From NCBI GenBank assembly GCA_039033855.1, contig JBCCBV010000013.1, forward strand, positions 38,974-102,973: a stretch of 64,000 bases of DNA. The letters are read 5' to 3'. Made by a program: the position numbers and the translations under genes. The notes under the pieces were generated by a model that was not told the origin of the DNA, made no database searches, and saw only the letters and a list, made by a program, of their open reading frames with translations. Origin of the DNA: JBCCBV01 sp039033855. GTDB taxonomy: Bacteria > Planctomycetota > Phycisphaerae > Phycisphaerales > Phycisphaeraceae. Below are positions 23,329 through 32,319 of the stretch, piece after piece (within the stretch, counting starts at the first letter, position 1; each line of letters opens with the position of its first letter).

Positions 23329-25749
23329 ATGTCCGTTCCAGACGGCGCGACCGTTACCGCCGACCGATGGGTTGCCGAACGTTGTGAAGTGGCCGGATCG
23401 CCCGGCAGGGGTTGCGTCGATAGGCGTGGGGTGCCGCGGCGCGGGCCGCATCCGCCTGGGAACCCCGGTTTGTCTCACGCCTCGATCCTCCAACGCCCGG
23501 TTCCGCCGGAGTCGGGCGACGCTCCGCCCGGGGACGCTGCGCCCGAAACGGGGGTTCGGCTCGGCTTCGAGTCGAGGCCTGTGCGCTCGCGCGATCTCGA
23601 TGCGCAGGGCCAGGCCAAGCAGGAGTTCGTGCTGTGGTGCGTGGTCGTGGCGCTGCTGGCGCTGGTGCTGCAGGCGTCGGCGTTTTGGCTCGGGCCGCTG
23701 CGCGACGGCGCACGTTCGGTGGCCGCGGCGGATGCGCGCGAACTTGCGCTCGGCCGGTCGATCGAAGAACACGGAGAGATGCTCGCGCCCCCCGCGAACG
23801 CGATGGAGGCCGAGCTTGCACGGCTGCGGTATGACCGCCGGGAGATTTCATCGAACCCCGATGCGGGACCTATCCCTGCGACCGACCGGATGCCCGGGGG
23901 CCCGGCGTGGCTGGCGCTGATCGCCAAGCTCGGCTTGCCGTTGTGGGCGGCGTCCGCGGCGCAAGCGATGCTGGCCGTCGGCGTGGCGGTGCTGGGGTAC
24001 GTGGCGGCCTACGGCTTGACCCGGCGGCCGGGTTGGTCGGCGGCGGCGGGCGCGGCGGTGGCCGTACAACCGGCGATGCTGACCGCAGGCCTGGCGCCCG
24101 GCGGCGCGCTGTGGGCCACGGCCCTGCTTCTGGCGGCGCTGGCCCTGGTGAGCTTCGCAAAGACCATGACCGCCCACACGGCACTCGGCGCGGGCGCGGC
24201 GATGGGGGCGGCGTCGCTGGTGGCGCCCATCGGCTTCGGGCCGGGCGTGTTGCTCGGGGCCGGGGTGGCGCTGGCTCGGCGGGGCCAGCGCGGGGTGGCG
24301 TTCGGCGTGATCATCGCGGCGGTGGCGTCGGCCCCGGCGATGTGGTGGTCTTACCAAGCGACCGGCCGTGCCATCGACCGGCACGTCACCTCGACCTCGG
24401 CGGTGAAACAGCTATTCGACGCGCCGCGCGGGTTGGCTTCGCAAGCCTGGGGCTCGCAAGCACACGCGGCGGCGGAGCTGGCGATGGTGGCCAGCTATCT
24501 CGACGCCCATCCCGGGGCGACGACGTACCAAGCGATCGACGCGGTCGCGTGGGAGCGCGACCACTCCTGGCAGGCGCCGCCTTGGCTGCGCGGGGCGCAA
24601 TCGATTTCGCGCAGCTTGCTGCGGCATCAGCTCGACCCGCTGTACCTGGCTCTGGGCATGACGCCGGGCGAACCCGCGCAGATCGACCGCTGGTTGGCGG
24701 GGCGTAAGGCAGAGATCGCGCGCGGCGACGCCGCGCCCCCGCCGCCGCTTGCCTCGGGCGAGATCGACCGCCGACAGCAGGCCGTTGAGTTGGCCCGGGC
24801 GTCTTCTGGTCAGCGGCTTTCGCTCGACACGGTGCTTTCCCCCGACGGCCTGGCGGCGACCCCCAAAGACCGGATGGCGCTCGGTTGGTCGGGCATCCAC
24901 CTGCTGCTGATCTGCGCCGGCGGCGTGGGGGCCGGGGTGATGTTGGCCCGTCGGCGGTACGGCGAAGCGCTCTGCGCGTTGGCCGTGGTCGGCGGCGCGG
25001 CTTTGGCGTCGACGCGATCCAGCGATCCGCTCGGCAACGCGCCGGCCCTGGCGGTGTGCGGCGTGATGCTTGCCGGCGTGGCGATCCCGGCCGGGGCTCC
25101 GATCCGGCTGCGCAAACCCAAGAAGCCGCAGGTCGACGCCGCGGGCGAACCACTCAAGGCGCCGACCACCTTCCAAAGCCTCGGCGAAGTGGCGCCCATG
25201 AACCGGCCGCACCCGTCGATGCGCGTGCCGACCCCCGCATCGATACAACCCACGCCCGACGCGCCGACGCGCCGCCCAGGCCCGCAAACGACCTCCGCGC
25301 CGCGCCCCGCGCCGGCGGCAAGCCCGGCTGTGCGCCATGAAGGGGCCAGCGATCGTCGTCCGACTGCATCCCCGGTCAACAAGGCCGCCGGTGATCGCCC
25401 CGCGCGCGAACCGCTCAACGAGAACGGCCCACTCGGGCTGCTTGCCGCCGCGGTAGCGCCCGAACCCGATTCACGCGCGTCCGTCAGGCCCGGCGCCGGT
25501 GCAGCCGCCAGCGCCCCTGCGGTGTCGAAACTGGCCGAAGCGGCAGCGGGTGGCGTCCCGAATCACGCGCAGAACACGGCGAGCACCGACACACCCGCGC
25601 AGGGGGTCGCCTCGCTCGCGGCGGCGGTCTCGGAAACCCCGGCCAGTTGGCCGAGCTGGTTGCGGGGCAAACGCCGCGACGGCTTGGGGTCGCCCGAAGG
25701 CGAAGCCGCTGGGGAAACCAAGGAAAACCCCGACCGCCGGCCGATCTAG
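23329..25749 (+). CDS. Polytopic membrane protein, GT39/PMT-like appearance
   Basis: An 806-residue protein. The first membrane helix is near residues 104-127 (LWCVVVALLALVLQASAFWL), followed by a periplasmic-looking loop and a run of hydrophobic helices up to about 590, including AAGLAPGGALWATALLLAAL-like segments and LCALAVVGGAALASTRSSDP. The arrangement resembles GT-C glycosyltransferases that use polyprenyl-phosphate sugars, but the usual acidic motif after helix one is not obvious. The last 200 residues are Pro/Ala-rich and disordered. The first 45 residues after ATG 23329 also look non-coding, so the true start may be downstream. Its place before the exporter fits polysaccharide assembly. 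Confidence 0.6.
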   Translation: MSVPDGATVTADRWVAERCEVAGSPGRGCVDRRGVPRRGPHPPGNPGLSHASILQRPVPPESGDAPPGDAAPETGVRLGFESRPVRSRDLDAQGQAKQEFVLWCVVVALLALVLQASAFWLGPLRDGARSVAAADARELALGRSIEEHGEMLAPPANAMEAELARLRYDRREISSNPDAGPIPATDRMPGGPAWLALIAKLGLPLWAASAAQAMLAVGVAVLGYVAAYGLTRRPGWSAAAGAAVAVQPAMLTAGLAPGGALWATALLLAALALVSFAKTMTAHTALGAGAAMGAASLVAPIGFGPGVLLGAGVALARRGQRGVAFGVIIAAVASAPAMWWSYQATGRAIDRHVTSTSAVKQLFDAPRGLASQAWGSQAHAAAELAMVASYLDAHPGATTYQAIDAVAWERDHSWQAPPWLRGAQSISRSLLRHQLDPLYLALGMTPGEPAQIDRWLAGRKAEIARGDAAPPPPLASGEIDRRQQAVELARASSGQRLSLDTVLSPDGLAATPKDRMALGWSGIHLLLICAGGVGAGVMLARRRYGEALCALAVVGGAALASTRSSDPLGNAPALAVCGVMLAGVAIPAGAPIRLRKPKKPQVDAAGEPLKAPTTFQSLGEVAPMNRPHPSMRVPTPASIQPTPDAPTRRPGPQTTSAPRPAPAASPAVRHEGASDRRPTASPVNKAAGDRPAREPLNENGPLGLLAAAVAPEPDSRASVRPGAGAAASAPAVSKLAEAAAGGVPNHAQNTASTDTPAQGVASLAAAVSETPASWPSWLRGKRRDGLGSPEGEAAGETKENPDRRPI

Positions 25750-25905
25750 ACCGCTGGCCTTCCCCATAAACAGCGTCAAACAGAGGGCTTCGGTCTGTTA
25801 TTGGCTCGCCGAGCGGCGGCCTGCCGATAACGCCGGAGACGCTGCACGCGTCCGGTGTGCGCTGGGCGACCAGGGCCGGACGCACCCGGCGTTCCTGCGC
25901 CCTCC

Positions 25906-26754
25906 ATGAGCCAAGCCCTCCCCGCAGCTGCACACCGTGTGACCATCGCGGGATCGACGTCGGCGTGGTCGGCGTTCGACCTACGGCCGTTGTGGCAGCG
26001 TCGCGACCTGCTACGCCTGCTGGCCCTGCGTGACATCCGGGTGCGCTACAAGCAAGCCGCGCTGGGCGCCGGATGGGCGATCCTCCAGCCGGTCATCACC
26101 ATGGTGGTTTTGCACCTGTTTTTCGGTCGGTTGCTCGACCTGGAAGACCGCGTCGGCGGCGCGCCTTACCCGGTGTTCTTGTTCGCCGGGCTGTTGCCGT
26201 GGACGCTGTTTGCGAGTTCGATTATCGCGTCGTCCAACGCGCTGGTGGCCAACAGCGGGATCCTGAAAAAAGCCGCTTTCCCACGGATGCTGATCCCGGT
26301 GAGCGCGATGGGGGCGCCGCTGCTGGACTTCGCCATCGCGTCGGTAGTGCTGGTGGGGATGATGGTCGTGTTTCAGACGCCGCTCACGTGGCAACTGTTG
26401 CTGCTGCCCGCGATCGGGGCGACGGTGCTGCTGGCGGTATTCGGCGTGGGATTGATCTTGTCGGCGGCCACGGCGGCATACCGCGACGTGCGCCACATCG
26501 CCCCGTTCCTGGTGCAGGTGGGGTTGTTCCTGACGCCGGTCATCTACCCGATCTCGATCGTGCCGGAGCGCTTCCACACGCTGTTAATGCTCAACCCGAT
26601 GCACGGCGCCGTGCTGGCGTTCCGCGGGGCCATCCTTGGGACGCCGATCGACTACACGGCATGGGCCTGTTCGGTAGGTATCGGATTAGCCGCGGCGGTG
26701 GTCGGGCTCTGGCAGTTCCATCGCGTCGAACGCCGGTTTGCGGACGTGATCTAA
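25906..26754 (+). CDS. ABC-2 type polysaccharide export permease (Wzm/TagG-like)
   Basis: A 282-residue inner-membrane permease with six helices, among them ILQPVITMVVLHLFFGRLL, VFLFAGLLPWTLFASSIIA and FLVQVGLFLTPVIYPISIV. The pre-helix cytoplasmic stretch LLRLLALRDIRVRYKQAALG with GAGWAILQP is the signature of the O-antigen/teichoic acid exporter family, as is AAYRDVRHIAPFLVQ. It forms a dimer that pairs with the ATPase encoded next and exports a lipid-linked polysaccharide to the periplasm. The ATG at 25906 follows the only in-frame candidate near the conserved N-terminus. It starts a tightly packed gene run. Confidence 0.95.
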   Translation: MSQALPAAAHRVTIAGSTSAWSAFDLRPLWQRRDLLRLLALRDIRVRYKQAALGAGWAILQPVITMVVLHLFFGRLLDLEDRVGGAPYPVFLFAGLLPWTLFASSIIASSNALVANSGILKKAAFPRMLIPVSAMGAPLLDFAIASVVLVGMMVVFQTPLTWQLLLLPAIGATVLLAVFGVGLILSAATAAYRDVRHIAPFLVQVGLFLTPVIYPISIVPERFHTLLMLNPMHGAVLAFRGAILGTPIDYTAWACSVGIGLAAAVVGLWQFHRVERRFADVI

Positions 26755-26773
26755 CGAAAGGCAGTTGAGCAGG

Positions 26774-28129
26774 ATGCTCCGACCCGACCTGGCCATCTCG
26801 GTGCAAGGCCTTTCCAAGCGTTACCGGCTGGGCGAAGGCCCGGGCTCCGACTCAACCTTTGGCGAGGCGCTCTACGACAAGATCGGCCGGCTCAAGTCTC
26901 GGCTGTGCGGGCGTGAACCGCTGCGGCGCGACCACTGTTGGGCCGTGCGCGATGTCAGCTTCGACGTGAAGCCGGGCGAGGTGCTCGGCATCATCGGCCG
27001 CAACGGCGCGGGCAAGAGCACCGTCCTCAAGCTTCTGACCCGGATCACCGCGCCCACCAGCGGCGCCATGGCTTACCGCGGGCGCGTGGGGTCGCTGCTC
27101 GAAGTGGGCACCGGGTTTCATCCCGAGCTCACCGGCCGAGAAAACGTCTACCTCAACGGCGCCATCCTGGGCATGACCCGGCGCGAGGTGCGGGCCAAGT
27201 TCGACGACATCGTGGCGTTTGCCGAGGTCGAGCGGTTCCTCGACACGCCGGTCAAGCGGTACTCGTCGGGCATGTACGTGCGGCTGGCGTTCGCCGTGGC
27301 GGCGCACCTGGAGCCGGAGATCTTGTTGATCGACGAGGTGTTGGCGGTCGGAGACGCCGGCTTCCAACAGCGTTGCCTCGGCCGGATGAACGACATCGCG
27401 CACGACGGGCGGACGATTGTGTTTGTGTCGCACGACATGGGCGCGGTCAGCACGCTGTGTGACCGGGTCGTGGTGATGGACCACGGCCGGGTGGATTCGA
27501 TCGGCCCGGCCGACCGCGCGGTGGCCCGGTACCTGGAATTGGTCAGCCAGTGGCGCGAAGCGCCCGAGGCGACCTTCCGCGGCCCGCTGGCCAAGCACAT
27601 CCGTTTCGAAGACATCACGGTCAACGGCCGACCCACGACGGACGCCCCGCCGGCGCTTCGGCCGAACGAACCCGTGCGCATCCGCGTGCGCGGGTACGCG
27701 CACCAGCCCGTGCCCGCGTTCCGCATCACCATCAGCATCTATCGCAACCAGACGCGCGTGCTTTCGAAGCACGACGTGCAGCACGGCGTCACCCTGCCCG
27801 TCGGCGCGTTTGCCGCGGAGGTCGAGGTGCCGGCGAAGCTGCTCCGGCCCGGGCCGTACCGCTTGGCGATGGGCGGGTCGCAAGACGGGCTCAACGGCTT
27901 CTTGTGGGCCGCGGACCTGGCGGCGTTTCAGGTGATGGAGCAGTGGTCGTCGGACTACGACGCGGGCGACATCGGCCTGGTAAACACGCCGGGCTACGGC
28001 CTCCGATGGGTCGGCCCGGACGCCGAGCGGTTGCCGCTGGAACCACCACAACCGGATGGATCAGCCCAGCCCGTAGTGATTCAGGCGCCCGTGCCCGAAC
28101 GATTTGGCGCGTCGGAGGTTGCGGCATGA
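26774..28129 (+). CDS. Polysaccharide export ATP-binding protein (Wzt-like) with C-terminal domain
   Basis: A 451-residue ABC ATPase. Walker A is GRNGAGKST (residues 75-83), the signature motif is YSSGM (163-167) and Walker B is ILLIDE (about 182). The sequence EVGTGFHPELTGRENVYLNG is typical of the Wzt/TagH subfamily. The last 170 residues are a beta-sandwich-like domain (RFEDITVNGRP, FRITISIYRNQTRVLSK, AKLLRPGPYRLAMGGSQ) similar to the Wzt C-terminal domain that recognises the modified non-reducing end of the glycan. That implies chain-end modification controls export here. ATG 26774 was preferred to TTG 26765. The stop overlaps the next start by four bases. Confidence 0.95.
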   Translation: MLRPDLAISVQGLSKRYRLGEGPGSDSTFGEALYDKIGRLKSRLCGREPLRRDHCWAVRDVSFDVKPGEVLGIIGRNGAGKSTVLKLLTRITAPTSGAMAYRGRVGSLLEVGTGFHPELTGRENVYLNGAILGMTRREVRAKFDDIVAFAEVERFLDTPVKRYSSGMYVRLAFAVAAHLEPEILLIDEVLAVGDAGFQQRCLGRMNDIAHDGRTIVFVSHDMGAVSTLCDRVVVMDHGRVDSIGPADRAVARYLELVSQWREAPEATFRGPLAKHIRFEDITVNGRPTTDAPPALRPNEPVRIRVRGYAHQPVPAFRITISIYRNQTRVLSKHDVQHGVTLPVGAFAAEVEVPAKLLRPGPYRLAMGGSQDGLNGFLWAADLAAFQVMEQWSSDYDAGDIGLVNTPGYGLRWVGPDAERLPLEPPQPDGSAQPVVIQAPVPERFGASEVAA

Positions 28130-30078
28130 GCGCACCTCGGCCGGCAATCAGCTTCTTCATCCCCTGCTTCAACTGCGCCGACTGGATCGACGCTTCGGCG
28201 GGGTCGATCCTCAACGGCAACCTGCGGCCGGGCGACGAGCTGATTCTGGTGAACGACGGCTCGACCGACGCCACCGCCAAGCACCTCGAAACGCTTTCGG
28301 CGGACCATGCCGCGACCCGGGTGATCCATCACCCCCAAAACCGTGGCGGCGCCGCGGCCCGCAACACGGCCGTAGGTCACACCAGGCACGACCTGCTGTT
28401 TTGCCTCGACAGCGACAATCTGCTGCCGCCCGGCACGGCCGACGCGCTCGCGCAAACCCTGGCCGCCCATCGTGCCGACGCCTGCGCACCCCAGAGAATC
28501 TCGTTTTTCCGAGAGGATGACCCAGACCAGCAAATCACCCACGAGGTTGCCTACCCCGACAAGCCGCCGACGTTTGCCGATTACCTGTCCAAAATGCACG
28601 TCGCGGGTGGGGGCGGGAACTTCCTGTTCACCCGGCAAGCCTACGACCGGGCCGGGGGATACCTGGAAAGCAGCGGCGCACTCGACGCCTGGGGCTACGG
28701 CTTGCGACTGGTCGCCACGGGATCGGTGATCGCCGTCGCGTACGGCCAGCACTACCGGCATCGGTATGCGCACGATTCGTACTGGACCCGCCATCGGCGC
28801 GACGGCGGTTTTGGCCATGCCGTGCTCGATGTGCTCAGCCCCTGGCTCGAAGAGCTCCGGCCGAAAGACGTGCGATACCTGCGGAGCGAACGCGGACGAC
28901 GTGATTGGTTCCTCAATCGTTCCAAGCGTCCGCTGCAGTTGATCGACCCGGACCGCGATCGCCAAACAGGTGATCTGTCGACTCGAGTGAGTACCCCCTT
29001 CTGGCGGCTGAGCGCAGCGTTTCGGTCAAGGTGCCGCGGCGTGTGGTCGGCTTCCTCCGCCAAGGCAAGCCCCGAGTTGCCCCTGCGTCTCGTGCTCGGC
29101 GTAGGCCGAAGCGGGACCACTTGGGTCGGGCAAAAGCTGGCGGCCTCGCCGGACGGCTGGCGTACCCAGATGGAATTGCTGCTGCGGCTGCGTCCCAAGG
29201 CACGGCTCGGGCCCGGGCCGGACCCGGCGGCCATGCCGTATGCCGAGAAGCTCAAGCCGAATCACAAGATGCTGACGGCGTACCGCGCCTTCGCCGGGCG
29301 AGCGTGCCCCTTCGTCCCTGAGCGCCTGCGCGGCGCTCGCCCCGATGCGCCCGTCGGCGTGCTCGTGAAAGAAGTGCACGGCCTGTTGGCCTCCCCCGCG
29401 CTTCTCCATGCGATGCCTCAAGCCCGAGCGTTGTTCGTTGTGCGCGACCCTATCCGTGTCGCCGACAGCCTGTTCGACGCGCAAACCCTCGATGCGCCGT
29501 ACCTCTGGGCCGAATCAAAGCACGTGCGATCGACACGCTTTGGCCGGCGTGTACTGGGGGTGCGTGGAATGAACGCCGCGACAGAGGTCTTCGCGGAGAT
29601 CGACAACGCCTCTACCGCCAGGCTCCGCCGTGTTGGCGACGTCGCGGTGACCGTTGCGCTCGTGCAGCGTTTATTCGAGTCGCTGGCGAGCGCCCGGCCC
29701 GAACAAGCGCAGGCCGTCACGTATGAAGCGCTTTGCGCGGACCCCGCGGGAGGTTTCGAGCAAGGGGCCAACTTCCTGGGTGTGGAACTTTCGTCGGTCG
29801 ATCTCGACGCAACGCCCATCGACACCGCCAGCGACTCGGCGTCGCCTTACTCGCTAACGCGCGACACCGGTGCCCAACTCGGGCGGCCGTACCGCTTCTT
29901 GTCCGCACAGGAAGCCGCATGGTGCCACGGCCTGGTGCGCGGGCTCGGGCTCGATTCCTTGCTGCGCGACCCCCCCGCCGAAGCGATCGGAGCCGGCCCC
30001 GCGTCTACGCCATCAGCCGGGCAAACGTCTGGGCAAGCGAGCGTACGACCGACCACCCGATCGGCCGAAGCGGCTTGA
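28126..30078 (+). CDS. Fusion of family 2 glycosyltransferase and sulfotransferase
   Basis: A 650-residue bifunctional protein. Residues 1-280 are a GT-A enzyme: ISFFIPCFNCADWIDAS, LILVNDGSTDAT, then the metal-binding DSD in LLFCLDSDNLLPPG. Residues from about 320 form a PAPS-dependent sulfotransferase: LRLVLGVGRSGTTWVGQKL is the 5'-phosphosulfate-binding loop and ALFVVRDPIRVADSLF is the 3'-phosphate-binding motif. It would add a sugar and a sulfate to the same growing chain. The ATG overlaps the stop of the exporter ATPase. The C-terminal 40 residues are Ala/Ser/Thr-rich. I do not know a named family with this exact fusion. Confidence 0.9.
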   Translation: MSAPRPAISFFIPCFNCADWIDASAGSILNGNLRPGDELILVNDGSTDATAKHLETLSADHAATRVIHHPQNRGGAAARNTAVGHTRHDLLFCLDSDNLLPPGTADALAQTLAAHRADACAPQRISFFREDDPDQQITHEVAYPDKPPTFADYLSKMHVAGGGGNFLFTRQAYDRAGGYLESSGALDAWGYGLRLVATGSVIAVAYGQHYRHRYAHDSYWTRHRRDGGFGHAVLDVLSPWLEELRPKDVRYLRSERGRRDWFLNRSKRPLQLIDPDRDRQTGDLSTRVSTPFWRLSAAFRSRCRGVWSASSAKASPELPLRLVLGVGRSGTTWVGQKLAASPDGWRTQMELLLRLRPKARLGPGPDPAAMPYAEKLKPNHKMLTAYRAFAGRACPFVPERLRGARPDAPVGVLVKEVHGLLASPALLHAMPQARALFVVRDPIRVADSLFDAQTLDAPYLWAESKHVRSTRFGRRVLGVRGMNAATEVFAEIDNASTARLRRVGDVAVTVALVQRLFESLASARPEQAQAVTYEALCADPAGGFEQGANFLGVELSSVDLDATPIDTASDSASPYSLTRDTGAQLGRPYRFLSAQEAAWCHGLVRGLGLDSLLRDPPAEAIGAGPASTPSAGQTSGQASVRPTTRSAEAA

Positions 30079-30154
30079 CCAAAGCCCGAGAATCTGGGCC
30101 CAACAGGCCAAGCTGGTCGATGAAAGCCCTACGCTTCCGCTTGGATTCGCCCCT

Positions 30155-30685
30155 GTGTTTGCTCTATTTCGCCGTCAACGCCGCTTGGCCGAACCGTTCC
30201 GCGGCCCCGGCATTGCGCCTTCGGTTCGGGTCCGCCATGCCGGCAAAGTGCATGTCGATCGTACGGCGACCGTGGGCGAGGGGGTCATCCTGGTCGGCGG
30301 GCAAGGGCAGGGCGTCACGATTGGTCCCGAGGCGCAGGTCAACTACTACGCCGTGATCTTGGGCGGCTCGGGCGTGGTGGTCGGCGCCCGGGTGATGATC
30401 GGGCCGCACTGCGTGCTGGCCGGGGGGAGTCACGACTTTCGCCACCCTACGCTGCCGGCCCGCTTCGCGCCGAGCGTGAGTCAAGGGACCATCGTGATCG
30501 AACCCGACGTGTGGCTGGGTGCGCACGTCACGGTGACCGACGGCGTCACGATCGGCGCCGGCGCCGTGATTGGCGCCAATTCCGTGGTCACCCGCGACGT
30601 GCCCGCCGGCGTGGTCGCCTTGGGCTCTCCGGCCCGCGTGGTCGGCCCGACCCGGCCCGACGCGGCGTTCGCCTCGGCGGCCTGA
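30155..30685 (+). CDS. Hexapeptide-repeat acyltransferase (WbbJ/maltose-acetyltransferase-like)
   Basis: About 176 residues forming a left-handed beta helix. Hexapeptide repeats are visible in IAPSVRVRHAGKVHVDR, ATVGEGVILVGGQGQGVTIG, VVVGARVMIGPHCVLAG and GVTIGAGAVIGANSVVTRDV, and the catalytic His lies in AGGSHDF. The family transfers acetyl from acetyl-CoA to sugar hydroxyls. The start is uncertain: after the upstream stop no ATG is in frame, and the GTG at 30155 gives MFALFRRQRRLAEP. It sits between two sulfotransferase genes, so it probably acetylates the same polysaccharide. Confidence 0.85.
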   Translation: MFALFRRQRRLAEPFRGPGIAPSVRVRHAGKVHVDRTATVGEGVILVGGQGQGVTIGPEAQVNYYAVILGGSGVVVGARVMIGPHCVLAGGSHDFRHPTLPARFAPSVSQGTIVIEPDVWLGAHVTVTDGVTIGAGAVIGANSVVTRDVPAGVVALGSPARVVGPTRPDAAFASAA

Positions 30686-30701
30686 AACGGAACCCGCTGC
30701 C

Positions 30702-31568
30702 ATGTACCGCCCCCCCCTGCTCCAACGTGTCCTCCACAAGCTGCGTCGTCAGCGCACGGCGTTCTTGCACGTGCCCAAGACCGGCGGCACCTACGTCAAG
30801 CAAGAAGAAACCCGCTGGCAGGAACGCCAACCCGTGCTCTGGCCGTTGGAAGACCTCGGCCACGCCTGGGTGGTCGGCGTCAACGACCATGCAACGGCCG
30901 ATTACCCGCCCGCGGGGCTCGACGACGGGTGCGTGCTGCGCCGCAACGACCTGCGTAAGCGGTTTGTCGTCACCTCCGTGCGCAACCCATTCGACTGGCT
31001 GGTCAGCTACGCCTGCCATGCGGGGGGATGGACCGACGGCTATCGCAATCCGGAGCACTACGACTACACGCTGGCCAACCGCTCGTTTGGCGATCTGGTT
31101 CGGGCCATGGCGGACCGCGAGTCCCCTTGGCCTTGCCGGAAGCTCCTGTTCGCCCAGCTATTCGATTCCGATGGTGCCCTGGTCGTGGACTGGGTCTGCC
31201 GAAACGAATCACTCGACGACGACCTGGCCGCGCTGGCAAAGCGGCGCGGGCTGGTCCATCACAAGCGAGACAAGCAGCGCGTCGGTTCGGCCCGGCGTCG
31301 TGACTATCGCACCTACTACGACGACACGCTCATCGACCTGGTCGAACGCACTTGGGGGCGCGAGCTCGACCTCTACGGCTACGCCTTCACGCCAGGCTCG
31401 ATGGTACGCCCACTCGAGGGAGAGCCCGCCCGGCTGTGGCGCGGGGCGACGGACAAAGCCCGACAATCGGTGCGCTACCGCTGGGATCGGGACGAGCTCA
31501 CAAGGAACGGCATGCTGGTGAGCCGCCACAGGCGACGCGACTCTGACGGTGCCGCACAGGCCGCGTAA
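30702..31568 (+). CDS. Sulfotransferase
   Basis: A 288-residue PAPS-dependent sulfotransferase. TAFLHVPKTGGTYVKQ is the 5'-phosphosulfate-binding loop in the form used by carbohydrate sulfotransferases (HVPKTGGT), and RFVVTSVRNPFDWLVSY is the 3'-phosphate-binding motif. DKQRVGSARRRDYRTYYDD matches the C-terminal region in which carbohydrate sulfotransferases bind the cofactor adenine and their substrate. It is a distinct subfamily from the fused sulfotransferase upstream. No signal anchor is visible, so it acts on cytoplasmic intermediates. Confidence 0.92.
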   Translation: MYRPPLLQRVLHKLRRQRTAFLHVPKTGGTYVKQEETRWQERQPVLWPLEDLGHAWVVGVNDHATADYPPAGLDDGCVLRRNDLRKRFVVTSVRNPFDWLVSYACHAGGWTDGYRNPEHYDYTLANRSFGDLVRAMADRESPWPCRKLLFAQLFDSDGALVVDWVCRNESLDDDLAALAKRRGLVHHKRDKQRVGSARRRDYRTYYDDTLIDLVERTWGRELDLYGYAFTPGSMVRPLEGEPARLWRGATDKARQSVRYRWDRDELTRNGMLVSRHRRRDSDGAAQAA

Positions 31569-31579
31569 AGAGAAACGCC

Positions 31580-32302
31580 ATGCTTGAATTCCGCTCTGAC
31601 AACGAGGCCACAAGGAACCATTGGGTGCGCGCCCAACTCGCGTCGTTGCCGTCAGGCGCTCGGCTGCTCGACGCCGGTGCGGGCATGCAACCCTATCGCG
31701 ACGACTGCGCACACCTCGACTACGTCACGCAAGATTTTGCTCAATACGACGGCCAAGGCGACGGCCGGGGCGGGCAGGTCAAGGGGTGGTCGAACCGGGG
31801 CATCGACTGGGCGTGCGACATCACCGCCCTTCCGACCGAGGACGCCAGCTTCGACGCGGTGCTCTGCACCGAAGTGCTGGAGCACGTGCCCGACCCGGTG
31901 GCGGCGATCCGCGAACTCTGCCGGGTGCTCAAGCCGAGCGGTGTGCTGCTGATCACGGCGCCGTTTGTCAGCAACACGCACTTTTCGCCTTACCACTTCT
32001 GCACGGGTTTCAACCGATCGTTCTACGAGACGCACCTGCAACAAGCGGGCTTGGAGATCGAGCGCCTTGAAGCGAACGGCGGGTTCTTTGACTTGGTTTC
32101 CCAAGAAGTTTCGCGCACGGGGCAAATGGCCAAGCGGTATACGGGCAAGGGGCCGGGGTGGTTGACAAACGCAGCGCTGGCGTTCGCCGCCGCCCGATTG
32201 CGCAAGCTTTCTAAGCGCGACCAAGGAAGCAGCGAGTACCTGGCGTTCGGGCTGCACGTCAAAGCCGTCAAGTGTGCGAGCACCGCCTTGCGGGCGGCGT
32301 AA
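31580..32302 (+). CDS. Class I SAM-dependent methyltransferase
   Basis: A 240-residue methyltransferase of the Methyltransf_11 type. Motif I is ARLLDAGAGMQPY-like (RLLDAGAGMQPYRDD), the DxD-type acidic residue follows in CDITALPTEDASFDAVLCTE, and VLEHVPDPVAAIRELCRVLK is the canonical post-motif. The C-terminal region has a hydrophobic helix (TNAALAFAAARLRKLSK). In this setting it probably methylates a sugar, perhaps as the terminating modification recognised by the Wzt-like exporter. That role is inferred from context. A purine-rich ribosome-binding site (aagagaaacg) precedes the ATG. Confidence 0.92.
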   Translation: MLEFRSDNEATRNHWVRAQLASLPSGARLLDAGAGMQPYRDDCAHLDYVTQDFAQYDGQGDGRGGQVKGWSNRGIDWACDITALPTEDASFDAVLCTEVLEHVPDPVAAIRELCRVLKPSGVLLITAPFVSNTHFSPYHFCTGFNRSFYETHLQQAGLEIERLEANGGFFDLVSQEVSRTGQMAKRYTGKGPGWLTNAALAFAAARLRKLSKRDQGSSEYLAFGLHVKAVKCASTALRAA

Positions 32303-32319
32303 CGCCGGGAGCGATACCG

